Source of the DNA: Candidatus Rokuibacteriota bacterium
Lineage (GTDB): Bacteria > Methylomirabilota > Methylomirabilia > Rokubacteriales > CSP1-6
DNA: 46,441 bases
Reading direction: 5' to 3'
Assembly (NCBI GenBank): GCA_003220615.1
Contig: QHTB01000172.1
Coordinates: forward strand, 1-46,441
In this document: piece after piece, positions 24,365 to 32,151 of the stretch
How the letters are laid out: every line of letters begins with the position of its first letter
Position numbering within the stretch: position 1 is the first letter of the stretch
Made by a program: the position numbers and the translations under genes
Notes under the pieces: model-generated
The model's input: the letters and a program-made list of their open reading frames with translations, nothing else
Databases searched by the model: none
Told to the model about the DNA's origin: nothing

Positions 24365-25132
24365 GTGCGACCGAACAAGATCAAGCAGATGTGGCGCGAC
24401 GGACGGTTCGTCACGCTCGGCTGGCTCTCGGTCTCCCATGGGTTCACCGCGGAGGTCATGGCACGGCAGGGCTTCGATGCCCTCTGCGTGGACATGCAGC
24501 ATGGGACGACCGACATGAGCGACGTCTGGCCGATGCTCCAGGCGATCTCGCAGACCGAGACCGTGCCGGTGGTCCGGGTGCCGTGGAACGACCCGGCCAC
24601 GATCATGAAAGCGCTCGATCTCGGCGCGTACGGCATCATCGTGCCGCTCATCAACACCGCCGACGACGCGGCGAAGGCCGTGGCCGCGTGTCGGTACCCG
24701 CCGGTGGGCATGCGCTCGTCCGGGCCGGTGCGCGCCGTGCACTACGGCGGCTCCGACTACCTGGCCAAGGCCAACGACGAGATCGTGGTGATGGCGATGA
24801 TCGAGACCAAGGAAGGCCTCGCCAACCTGGACGCGATCTGCGCGACGAAGGGCCTCGACGCCGTGTACATCGGTCCCGCCGACCTCTCGTTCGCGCTCGG
24901 ACTGCCGCCGGGCCCCGACAAGACGGACCCCGTTCACCTGTCCACGTGCGACAAGATCCGGGATACGGCGCACAAGCACGGCATCAAGGCGGTCATGCAC
25001 TGCGCGAGCGCGGCGTTCGCGGCCGGCTCGGTCAAGCGCGGCTTCGACATGATCATGTTGACGTCCGACCTGGCGTCGATGATCGCGGGGGCCCGCCGTC
25101 AGCTCGACGAGCTGAAGGCCGCCACCGCCTGA
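24365..25132 (+). CDS. HpcH/HpaI aldolase family protein
   Basis: This 255-residue TIM-barrel class II aldolase is related to 4-hydroxy-2-oxoheptane-1,7-dioate aldolase (HpcH/HpaI) and 2-dehydro-3-deoxyglucarate aldolase. These release pyruvate or a 2-oxo acid from hydroxy-oxo acids with a divalent metal. Key features are FDALCVDMQHG (catalytic His region, about residues 36-46), VRVPWNDPATIMKALDLGAY, MAMIETKEGLANLD (metal-binding Glu) and VYIGPADLSFALGLP (metal-binding Asp). The GTG at 24365 is the only start that keeps the domain intact without running into the promoter region. It heads a four-gene operon that continues with thioredoxin-like, aldo/keto reductase and LLM genes. The tandem palindrome lies about 85 bases upstream. 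Confidence 0.9.
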   Translation: MRPNKIKQMWRDGRFVTLGWLSVSHGFTAEVMARQGFDALCVDMQHGTTDMSDVWPMLQAISQTETVPVVRVPWNDPATIMKALDLGAYGIIVPLINTADDAAKAVAACRYPPVGMRSSGPVRAVHYGGSDYLAKANDEIVVMAMIETKEGLANLDAICATKGLDAVYIGPADLSFALGLPPGPDKTDPVHLSTCDKIRDTAHKHGIKAVMHCASAAFAAGSVKRGFDMIMLTSDLASMIAGARRQLDELKAATA

Positions 25133-25164
25133 CGAGTGATGCTCCGAGAAAGGCCGGTGCTCGC

Positions 25165-25875
25165 ATGACGCCCGAACGCTTCGCCCGCGGCATGACCTTC
25201 GACGACTACGTCAAGTTCACCGGCTCCCCCGAGAACCTGGGCCGCGAGGGCTTCGACGTCCGCCGGTTCAGTCTGGTTCGCCCGCGCGTCGACTGGAGCG
25301 GATTCCTCCGCGAGCGCTACGCGAACGCCAGGCTCACCGACGACCAGAAGGCGGCCATCACGTGGCTGGCCGCGCAGCCGGGCGGGCCGGCGAAGGTCCT
25401 GGTGCTGTCCGAGGACTGGTCGTCCGACTGCCGGCGCGACGTCCCGTACCTGGCGCGCCTGGCCGAGGCGGGTGGCCTCGAGCTACGCATCTTCGTCCGC
25501 GACGGCGACACGATGCTGCGCAAGGGGTTGCCCGCTCCGTCGGCGGGCGGCAACGCCGATCTCGTGCTGGAGTACGCGAACGAGAAGAACGGCGAGCGCT
25601 GGGCGACGGTCCCGGTCGCCGTCTTCTTCACCCGGGACTTCGTGGAGCTCTACCGCTACATCGAGTATCCGGCCATCTACCACAAGGACCGCGTGCTCGG
25701 TCTGCTGCGCGCGGCGCGCGCGGGCGAGACGGAGGAACAGACCAAGGCCCGCAGCGGACGCGACATCACGGCGCTGCTCGAGTCTCCGTTCTTCGACGTG
25801 TGGGCGCGGGCCGGCATCGCCGAGATTCTGAGCGCACTCCACGAGCGCCTGGTGGCGGCGCCACCGCGAGGATGA
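25165..25875 (+). CDS. Thioredoxin-fold protein with a monothiol active site
   Basis: This 236-residue cytoplasmic protein has an N-terminal helical segment (MTFDDYVKFTGSPENLG) and then a thioredoxin-like domain (VLVLSEDWSSDCRRDVPYLA, residues 78-97; LELRIFVRDGD; TVPVAVFFTRDF with the cis-Pro). It fits the Thioredoxin_9 group. The usual CxxC or CGDC site reads S86-S-D-C89, so only the second cysteine remains. A dithiol redox role is therefore unlikely; a thiol-transfer, chaperone or binding role is possible. It lies 32 bases after the aldolase and overlaps the aldo/keto reductase start by four bases. AGAAAGG a few bases before the ATG serves as a weak ribosome site. Confidence 0.82.
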   Translation: MTPERFARGMTFDDYVKFTGSPENLGREGFDVRRFSLVRPRVDWSGFLRERYANARLTDDQKAAITWLAAQPGGPAKVLVLSEDWSSDCRRDVPYLARLAEAGGLELRIFVRDGDTMLRKGLPAPSAGGNADLVLEYANEKNGERWATVPVAVFFTRDFVELYRYIEYPAIYHKDRVLGLLRAARAGETEEQTKARSGRDITALLESPFFDVWARAGIAEILSALHERLVAAPPRG

Positions 25876-26915
25876 CGATGCGATACCGCCCGTTCGGCCG
25901 CACCGGATTGCAGGTGTCCGTCGTGGGCTTCGGTTGCTGGCCGATGGCCGGCGACCGCTACGGAGCCATCGAGGACGACGAGGCCGTGAAGGCCATCCAC
26001 CGCGCGCTCGACCGGGGTGTGAACTGTGTGGACACGGCGCCGGCCTATGGCGCCGGCCACTCGGAGGAAGTCGTGGCGCGCGCCCTCGACAAGCGGCGCG
26101 GCGAGGTCCTGCTCGTCACCAAGTGCGGCGTGAAGGTCCCGCCGCCCGGCCAACCTGGGCCGCTCCGCGATTCGAGCCGCGCCAACGTCCTGCGCGAGAT
26201 CGATGCGAGCCTGAAGCGCCTGCGCACCGACTGGGTGGACGTGCTGCTCGTCCACTGGCCGGATGCCGGGACGCCGTTCGAGGAAACCATGCGCGCGCTC
26301 GAGGACGTCGTCGCCTCCGGGCGCGCCCGCTTCGTCGGCGTGTCCAACTTCACCGGCGCCATGATCACCGAGTGCATGCGCACCCGGCGCATCGACGTCT
26401 CGCAGGTCGGCTATCACATGTTCGACCGGCGCCAGGAGCAGGAGACGTTTGGGACTTGCCTCACCCACGGCATCGGCGTCATGGGCTATGGCTCCCTCGG
26501 TCACGGCCTGCTCACCGGCGCCTTCACCGCGGCGACGACGTTCGACTCCGCCCGCGACTGGCGCGCCAACGGCGTGGCATTCGGTCAGCCGATCTTCCGC
26601 GCGGACAATTTCAAGACGAACGTCGGCGTGGTCGAGCGGATCCGCCGCGAGGTCGCCGCGCCGCGCGGCGCGACCGTGAGCCAGGTCGCGCTGGCCTGGG
26701 TGCTCGGCCACCCCGCCATCAGCACCGCGCTGGTCGGCGCCCGCACCCCCGCCGAGGTGGACGCCAACGACGCCGGCGCCGATCTCGAGCTCTCGGCGGA
26801 TGAGCGCGCGAAGATCGACGCCATCCTGGCCGGTGTGGCAGGCCGCGTGCGCGAGTTCACGCCGCTGCGACCGGCGATGGAGCCGTGGGGCGACGAGATG
26901 AGGAGCGCGTCATGA
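25872..26915 (+). CDS. Aldo/keto reductase
   Basis: This 347-residue NADPH-dependent reductase of the AKR superfamily is an (alpha/beta)8 barrel. The catalytic tetrad is complete: D54 (CVDTAPAYG), Y59, K84 (LLVTKCG) and H128 (LLVHWPD). The N-terminus (RYRPFGRTGLQVSVVGFGCW) and the coenzyme-binding segment VSQVALAWVLGHPAISTALV with VGARTPAEVDAN near the C-terminus are also typical. It would reduce an aldehyde or ketone in the pathway of the upstream aldolase. The ATG at 25872 overlaps the thioredoxin-like stop; a second ATG at 25878 is equally placed. The end overlaps the following LLM gene, indicating one transcript. Confidence 0.93.
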   Translation: MTMRYRPFGRTGLQVSVVGFGCWPMAGDRYGAIEDDEAVKAIHRALDRGVNCVDTAPAYGAGHSEEVVARALDKRRGEVLLVTKCGVKVPPPGQPGPLRDSSRANVLREIDASLKRLRTDWVDVLLVHWPDAGTPFEETMRALEDVVASGRARFVGVSNFTGAMITECMRTRRIDVSQVGYHMFDRRQEQETFGTCLTHGIGVMGYGSLGHGLLTGAFTAATTFDSARDWRANGVAFGQPIFRADNFKTNVGVVERIRREVAAPRGATVSQVALAWVLGHPAISTALVGARTPAEVDANDAGADLELSADERAKIDAILAGVAGRVREFTPLRPAMEPWGDEMRSAS

Positions 26916-27943
26916 AGCTCGGCCTGAGCATCGGCTATTCCGGAGCGGAGCTGAAGGTTCCGGTCGAGAAGGTCCTGCTCGCCGAGCGCCTCGGGTTCGA
27001 TTCGGTGTGGACCGCCGAGGCGTATGGCTCGGATGCGATCACGCCACTCGCCTACCTGGCGGCTCTCACGAAGCGGATCCGCCTCGGCACCGGGATCATG
27101 CAGCTCGCGGCGCGCCCGCCGGCCTCGGCCGCGATGGCGGCGGGAACGCTGGACGCGCTCGCCGGAGGCCATCGCGTCATCGCCGGGCTCGGCGTCTCGG
27201 GGCCCCAGATCGTCGAGGGCTGGTACGGCCAGCCGTGGGGCAAGCCGTACTGGCGCATCCGCGACTACGTGACGATCATGCGCAAGGTCTTCGAGCGGAA
27301 GGAGCCCGTGGCCCACGAGGGGCGCGAAATCTCCCTTCCTTATATAGGGCCGGGCGCGCTGGGGGTCGGCAAGCCCCTCATGACCATCCTCCACATGAAC
27401 CCGAGGCTGCCGATCTGGCTCGGCACCGGCACCGAGGCCAACGTGAAGCTGACCGCCGAGATCGCCGACGGCTGGCTGCCGCTCGGCTTCGTGCCGCGGT
27501 TGATGCCGATGCTGCGGCCGTGGCTCGAGGAAGGCTTTCGTCGCGCGGGCACCGGCAAGAGCTTTCGCGACTTCGAGATCCAGGCGCGCGCCGAGGTGGC
27601 CATCACCGACGACGTGCGCGGCGCGCTCGCGCGCATGAAGCCGCGCGTGGCGCTCTACGTCGGCGGCATGGGCCACCGCGACAAGAACTTCCACAAGGAG
27701 ATGATGATCCGGCGCGGCTTCGGCGACGCCGCCCAGCGCATCCAGGAGTTGTTCCTCGCCAAGCGCAAGGACGAGGCCACCGCCGCCGTGCCCGACGAGT
27801 TCTGCGACGAGATGTCGCTGGTGGGCCCGGTCGCGCGGATCCGCGATCGCTACCGCGCGTGGGCCGAGTGCGGAATCACCGGGCTGACCCTCGTCACCGA
27901 GCAGCCCGAGGCGATGGAGCTGATGGCGAGCCTCGCTCGATGA
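26912..27943 (+). CDS. LLM class flavin/F420-dependent oxidoreductase
   Basis: This 343-residue luciferase-like barrel enzyme resembles F420-dependent LLM proteins such as the Mer/Fgd-like group. Features are LGLSIGYSGAELKV at the N-terminus, AERLGFDSVWTAEAYGSDAI (about 25-44), TKRIRLGTGIMQLAARPPAS, HRVIAGLGVSGPQIVEGWYG and LPIWLGTGTEANVKLTAEIA. It also has the C-terminal GLTLVTEQPEAM. The GSDA and GVSGPQIVEGW motifs match the F420-type subgroup better than the luciferase type, but cofactor use cannot be proved here. It ends the operon that starts with the aldolase, overlapping the aldo/keto reductase stop by four bases (ATGA). A short hairpin follows. Confidence 0.92.
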   Translation: MKLGLSIGYSGAELKVPVEKVLLAERLGFDSVWTAEAYGSDAITPLAYLAALTKRIRLGTGIMQLAARPPASAAMAAGTLDALAGGHRVIAGLGVSGPQIVEGWYGQPWGKPYWRIRDYVTIMRKVFERKEPVAHEGREISLPYIGPGALGVGKPLMTILHMNPRLPIWLGTGTEANVKLTAEIADGWLPLGFVPRLMPMLRPWLEEGFRRAGTGKSFRDFEIQARAEVAITDDVRGALARMKPRVALYVGGMGHRDKNFHKEMMIRRGFGDAAQRIQELFLAKRKDEATAAVPDEFCDEMSLVGPVARIRDRYRAWAECGITGLTLVTEQPEAMELMASLAR

Positions 27944-27944
27944 A

Positions 27945-27965
27945 ATCCTCGGCGCTGGGGAGGAT
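27945..27965. terminator. Small hairpin between convergent genes
   Basis: ATCCTC (27945-27950) and GAGGAT (27960-27965) pair around a nine-base loop in the 27-base gap between the LLM gene and the convergent lipoprotein gene. There is no U-tract. It is a weak candidate for a shared terminator. Confidence 0.3.
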
Positions 27966-27970
27966 GCCGC

Positions 27971-28654
27971 TCAGGGAGCGACGGCGGAAAACGTGAACGT
28001 TCGCGGGGCCGGGGTCTCGCCACGCTTGAGGGCGAGCACGATCGAGAACCCGGAGCCCGGCGCCAGGCGTTCGAAGACCGCCGGTGAATTCCAAACACTT
28101 CCGGATCGTCCCGCTGGCGCATTGAAGCGCACTCCACCCGCGGGGAAGATGAACTCGTTGATGGTGGCGCCCGCCGCGACGCGCGACGAGAGCATCGGGG
28201 ACGTGAGCTGATTCAGCTGAACGCCTCGGTGGATGGTCCGGTGCGTCCGGCCGGCCGGGTCAACGAACACGCACCGCTCCCAGTCGATGTCCAGGTCACC
28301 CCCCGACGTGTTGGTGACGATGACCGACAGGGCGTGGAGCCCGATGAGCCATTCCTCGGGAGCGAGCCCGGGGCCCTCGAGGCTCGTCTTGGTGTAGGCA
28401 AATCGCCAGTTGCCGACGTCGTCGGTCACGACGATGGCCCCGGATGCGCTATCGGTTACCGTCTCGGCCCCGTCTTGCCGCCCGCTCTCTCGCTTGAGCT
28501 CGAGGGCGCCTTGCCCCTGGGGCGAGGTGAGAACGAGTTTGTGGAGGATCCGAGGCGGACTGGGAGCGGGCTCCGCGACTGGCGGCGGCGGTGGGGTCGG
28601 CACGGCGCAGCCCGATAGCACAACGATCGCACACGCGAGCAGCAGACGGTTCAT
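27971..28654 (-). CDS. Putative lipoprotein of unknown function
   Basis: This 227-residue protein has a lipoprotein signal (NRLLLACAIVVLSGC, lipobox LSGC with C16), then a proline-rich linker (VPTPPPPPVAEPAPSPP) that would span periplasm or cell-wall material. A beta-rich domain from about residue 45 follows, including VIVTNTSGGDLDIDWERCVF, PAGRTHRTIHRG and the closing FSIVLALKRGETPAPRTFTF. The fold looks like an immunoglobulin-type extracytoplasmic domain, but I do not recognise a family. The ATG at 28654 is set by GGAGGAG (28657-28663) two bases upstream and by the lipobox; an upstream GTG in frame would spoil the signal. It has its own promoter and converges with the LLM operon. Confidence 0.8.
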   Translation of the reverse strand: MNRLLLACAIVVLSGCAVPTPPPPPVAEPAPSPPRILHKLVLTSPQGQGALELKRESGRQDGAETVTDSASGAIVVTDDVGNWRFAYTKTSLEGPGLAPEEWLIGLHALSVIVTNTSGGDLDIDWERCVFVDPAGRTHRTIHRGVQLNQLTSPMLSSRVAAGATINEFIFPAGGVRFNAPAGRSGSVWNSPAVFERLAPGSGFSIVLALKRGETPAPRTFTFSAVAP

Positions 28655-28751
28655 AGCTCCTCCAGGGATCGAGTGGGTGCGACCGTCCCCGATCACGGTG
28701 TGCACGCGACGACCGTCGGCATTGTAGACGAGATCCGAGCGAGCTCGAAAG

Positions 28752-29555
28752 CTATGCGATCTGGATCTCGGCCGGAACCTCCGGGTTCATCAATGATGCT
28801 CCTCCGTCTGCATAGATCACCTGTCCAGTAATCCAGCGCGCTTTGGGTGAGCAGAGGAGCGCGACGACATTTCCGATATCTTCCGGGGTCCCGAGCCGTC
28901 GCATCGGAGTCCACCCACTCGTGTGCCAGTTCCGGAGAAGTTGTTGCGCTTGCTCCGGCAACGTGTTCAGAACGCTGTCCTCGGTCCAACCGGGGCTCAG
29001 CGCATTCACGGTGATACCGCGCTTGGCCACGGCAACGGCGAAGTATCGGACGAGGGACTCCAGAGCCGCCTTGGCCGAACCCATGCCGACCCACGGCTGC
29101 AACCCGCCCGTGCGGCTGCCCTCGGCGTAGGTGATCGCGAAGATTCGACCGCCGTCACCCATGAGGGGAAGCGCTTCTCTGACCCCGACGAGAAAGGCCT
29201 TGGCCTGTGAATCAAAGGCCGTGTCCCATTGCTTCAGGGTGATGTCGAGCGGCCCCTGGAAGAACTCGGGCACCTCGGGCCGTGCGTTGCTGACGAACAC
29301 GTCGAGTTTGCCGAACTCCGCTTTCAGCGTGCGGAACATCGAGGTGATCTGCGCCGGATTCGTGACGTCGGCCTGCACCAGGATCCCCTGTGCGCCACGC
29401 TTGCGGACCTGCTCGAGCGTCTCTCGAGCGGCCGACTCGTTTCGGTAATAGTGAATCGCGATATTGACGCCGTCCTCGGCCAGCGCCAGCGCAATGCCTC
29501 TTCCGATGCCGCGTGAACTGCCGGTAATCAGTGCGTGTCTCACACTGTGCGCCAT
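28752..29555 (-). CDS. SDR family oxidoreductase lacking the canonical catalytic tyrosine
   Basis: This 267-residue short-chain dehydrogenase/reductase resembles FabL-type enoyl-ACP reductases and similar divergent SDRs. The cofactor motif TGSSRGIGRGIALAL (residues 11-25), DVTNPAQI (63-70), and the C-terminal GWTEDSVLNTLP and TGQVIYADGG are clear. The active-site segment reads LQPWVGMGSAKAALESLVRY. The lysine (K162) is present, but the YxxxK tyrosine position is M158 and the FabL-style Yx6K position is W155. A tyrosine in ITYAEG (Y143) might substitute, or the protein may not be a standard dehydrogenase. The CaiB-type gene is divergent across a 191-base gap that contains a perfect hairpin. 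Confidence 0.88.
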   Translation of the reverse strand: MAHSVRHALITGSSRGIGRGIALALAEDGVNIAIHYYRNESAARETLEQVRKRGAQGILVQADVTNPAQITSMFRTLKAEFGKLDVFVSNARPEVPEFFQGPLDITLKQWDTAFDSQAKAFLVGVREALPLMGDGGRIFAITYAEGSRTGGLQPWVGMGSAKAALESLVRYFAVAVAKRGITVNALSPGWTEDSVLNTLPEQAQQLLRNWHTSGWTPMRRLGTPEDIGNVVALLCSPKARWITGQVIYADGGASLMNPEVPAEIQIA

Positions 29556-29592
29556 ATGCGTCCTCCTTGGTGGTGGGGCCCACTCTGAGTTC

Positions 29593-29612
29593 GGTCCACC
29601 GTGAGGTGGACC
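29593..29612. repeat. Perfect 8-bp inverted repeat in a divergent promoter region
   Basis: GGTCCACC, a four-base loop GTGA, and GGTGGACC form a perfect dyad in the 191-base gap between the SDR gene (minus) and the CaiB/BaiF gene (plus). The centre is about 45 bases upstream of the SDR ATG. It can be an operator half-site pair or an mRNA hairpin in the SDR leader. Confidence 0.5.
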
Positions 29613-29746
29613 CGCGTTTCACGCGAGGACGGGACGGGTCGCGGCCGACACCTCCCTTGGTGCGGACGGCCGACTATAGCGTGAGGATGAGGGCCGGACA
29701 AGATCGTGCGAATCTCCGTCAACACGTAGGGCTAAGATACGTCGCC

Positions 29747-30967
29747 ATGCCTGGACCATTGAACGGGGTCCGCGTCGTCGATTGCACCACGGTCGTCCTC
29801 GGCCCCTGGGCCGCCCAGCAGCTCGGTGACCTCGGCGCCGAGGTCATCAAGGTCGAGCCGCCCGAGGGCGACACCACGCGTCAGCTCGGGCCCATGAAGA
29901 ACCGCGACATGGGCGCGTTCTATCTCGCGGTGAATCGCAACAAGCGCTCGATCGTGCTCGACCTCAAGCAGGAGTCGGCGCGGCGCGTGCTGTTGCGCCT
30001 GACCGAGCGCGCCGACGTGTTCCTCCACAACTACCGGCCACGGGCGGCAAAACGCCTCGGGCTCTCCTACGAGATGTTCCAGGCCGTCAATCCCGGCATC
30101 ATCTACGTCGGCACCTACGGCTTCAGGGCCGCCGGCCCCTACGGCGAGAAGCCCGCGTACGACGACATCATCCAGGCCGCCTCGGGGATCGCGTCGCTGC
30201 AGTCCGCCCTCGTGGGCGAGCCGCGCTACGTGCCGACGATCGTCGCCGACAAGACCAGCTCGACGAGCGTGCTCACCGCGGTGCTCGCCGCGCTCTATCA
30301 CAAGGCGCGCACCGGCGAGGGCCAGGAGGTCGAGGTGCCGATGTTCGAGAGCCTCGTAGCCTGGGTGATGGTGGAGCACCTCTACGGCGAGACGTTCGTG
30401 CCCGCCCAGGAGAGCATCGGCTACAAGCGCGTGCTCAATCGGTACCGCCGTCCCTTCAAGACCAAGGACGGCCACCTGGCCATCCTGCCCTACACCGATC
30501 AGAACTGGCGCGACTTCTTCGTCATCGCGAGCCGGCAGGATCTCCTGGACGATGCGCGCTTCAGGACGCTCGGCACGCGACTACGCCACATCGACATCCT
30601 GTACGAGGAGCTGGGCAAGATCGCCACCACCCGCACGAACGCGGAATGGCTCGCCGACCTGGACGAGAAGGGCATCCCGGCCATGGTCGTGAACTCGCTG
30701 GAGTCCCTGCTCCACGATCCCCAGCTCGAGGCGACCGGCTTCTGGCAGGTGGTGAATCACCCGAGCGAAGGGACGCTGCGTCTGCCCGGAATCCCTACCC
30801 GGTACGGCAAGACGCCGGGCGACATCAGGCGCCTTCCGCCCCGGCTCGGCGAGCACAGCATGGAGATCCTGAGAGAGATCGGCCTCGGGGCGTCGGAGAT
30901 CGACGGCCTCCTCGCCTCGGGGGCGACGCGCGGGGAACGGGCGAACGGGACCGGAGATCAGGCATGA
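29747..30967 (+). CDS. CaiB/BaiF family (class III) CoA-transferase
   Basis: This 406-residue CoA-transferase is of the Frc/CaiB/BaiF type, which moves CoA between carboxylic acids. The N-terminal block (LNGVRVVDCTTVVLGPWAAQ, LGAEVIKVEPPEGDTTR), NKRSIVLDLK, RADVFLHNYRPRAAKRLGL and the catalytic Asp region PAYDDIIQAASG (about 145-156) are all present. So are RTGEGQEVEVPMFESLVAW and the C-terminal LGEHSMEILREIGL. The ATG at 29747 gives the correct family N-terminus; an extension upstream would have no similarity. Its stop overlaps the start of the enolase-superfamily gene by four bases. The pair would activate a hydroxy or sugar acid as a CoA thioester and dehydrate or racemise it, but the substrate is unknown. 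Confidence 0.93.
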   Translation: MPGPLNGVRVVDCTTVVLGPWAAQQLGDLGAEVIKVEPPEGDTTRQLGPMKNRDMGAFYLAVNRNKRSIVLDLKQESARRVLLRLTERADVFLHNYRPRAAKRLGLSYEMFQAVNPGIIYVGTYGFRAAGPYGEKPAYDDIIQAASGIASLQSALVGEPRYVPTIVADKTSSTSVLTAVLAALYHKARTGEGQEVEVPMFESLVAWVMVEHLYGETFVPAQESIGYKRVLNRYRRPFKTKDGHLAILPYTDQNWRDFFVIASRQDLLDDARFRTLGTRLRHIDILYEELGKIATTRTNAEWLADLDEKGIPAMVVNSLESLLHDPQLEATGFWQVVNHPSEGTLRLPGIPTRYGKTPGDIRRLPPRLGEHSMEILREIGLGASEIDGLLASGATRGERANGTGDQA

Positions 30968-32139
30968 AGGTCACGAAGATCGAGCATCTGCACGCGGACG
31001 CCGGCCAGCGCAACTTCGATTTCCTGAAGATCAGCACCGACGAGGGCCTGATCGGCTGGAGCGAGTACAACGAATCGTTCGGCGGCCTCGGCGTGTCCGC
31101 CGTGATCGACGGCCTCGCGTCGCAGGTCATCGGCAAGGATCCGACGGCGTACGAGGCGATCGTCACCCTGCTCTACGCGGTCCGGCGGCAGGCCAGCGGC
31201 GGCGTCGTCCAGCAGGCGATCGGCGCCATCGAGAACGCGCTGCTCGACATCAAGGCGAAGGCGCTCGGCCTGCCCGTGTACGCCATGCTGGGCGGCCCGG
31301 TGCGCGAGCGCATCCGTCTCTACTGGTCGCACTGCGGCACGTATCGGCTCGCCTGGGCGGACTCGATGCAGATCCCGCCGCTGCGGACGCTCCAGGACGT
31401 GGTGAACGCCGGCAAGGAAGTACGCGAGCGCGGCTTCACCGCGCTCAAGACCAACGTGTTCATCCTCGGCAAGGACGCGTACCTGCACTCGCCCGGCTTC
31501 GCGCGCCGGGGCAGCTTCCCCGAGCTGAACGCCGATCGCCACGTCCTGGGGGCGCTCCGGGAGGAGCTCGCCGCGTTTCGTCAGGGCGCCGGCGCGGACG
31601 TGGACATCCTCGTGGACCTGAACTTCAACTTCAAGACGGAGGGCTTCCTGAAGGTCGCGCAGACGATCGCGCCCTTCGACATCTTCTGGGTGGAGATCGA
31701 CACGCGCGACGCGAAGGCGCTGCGCTACATCCGCGACCACGCGGGCATCCCCGTCGCCTCCTGCGAGTGCCTGTTCGGGCGCCGCGACTACCGGCCGTTC
31801 TTCGAGCAGGGCGCCGTGGACGTGGCGATCATCGACACGCCGTGGAACGGCGTCGCGGAATCGCTCAAGATCGCCGCGATGGCCGACGCCTACGAGATCA
31901 ACGTCGCGCCCCACAACTTCTACGGCCACCTGGCCACGATGATGAACGCGCATTTCTGCGCCGTGGTCCCGAACCTCCGGATCATGGAGATCGATCTCGA
32001 CACGGTGCCCTGGTACGACGAGCTGGTGACGGTGCCCCCCACGATTCGCGACGGCCATCTCCACCTGCCGACGAAGCCGGGATGGGGGACGGACGTCAAC
32101 GAAGACGCCGTGCGGGCTCATCCGCCGCGTAAGCGGTAA
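30964..32139 (+). CDS. Mandelate racemase/muconate lactonizing enzyme family protein
   Basis: This 391-residue enolase-superfamily enzyme has an N-terminal capping domain (MKVTKIEHLHADAGQRNFDF; about 1-125) and a barrel. The metal ligands are recognisable at the ends of successive strands: D218 (ILVDLNFNFKTEG), E244 (FWVEIDTRD) and E268 (PVASCECLFG). A downstream His in INVAPHNFYGHLA would complete the mandelate-racemase-type Asp-His dyad with D in VAIIDTPWNG. The lysine position on the second strand reads ALKTNVF, with one lysine rather than KxK, which fits acid-sugar dehydratases better than muconate cycloisomerases. It is translationally coupled to the CaiB/BaiF gene upstream. The GTG/ATG choice is clear from the ATGA overlap. 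Confidence 0.92.
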   Translation: MKVTKIEHLHADAGQRNFDFLKISTDEGLIGWSEYNESFGGLGVSAVIDGLASQVIGKDPTAYEAIVTLLYAVRRQASGGVVQQAIGAIENALLDIKAKALGLPVYAMLGGPVRERIRLYWSHCGTYRLAWADSMQIPPLRTLQDVVNAGKEVRERGFTALKTNVFILGKDAYLHSPGFARRGSFPELNADRHVLGALREELAAFRQGAGADVDILVDLNFNFKTEGFLKVAQTIAPFDIFWVEIDTRDAKALRYIRDHAGIPVASCECLFGRRDYRPFFEQGAVDVAIIDTPWNGVAESLKIAAMADAYEINVAPHNFYGHLATMMNAHFCAVVPNLRIMEIDLDTVPWYDELVTVPPTIRDGHLHLPTKPGWGTDVNEDAVRAHPPRKR

Positions 32140-32151
32140 CGCTCGCGCTCG

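Noticed and set aside
22696..24711. Extended solute-binding protein starting at 24711
   Set aside because: The extension crosses the divergent aldolase gene and the tandem palindrome; the signal peptide begins at 24216.
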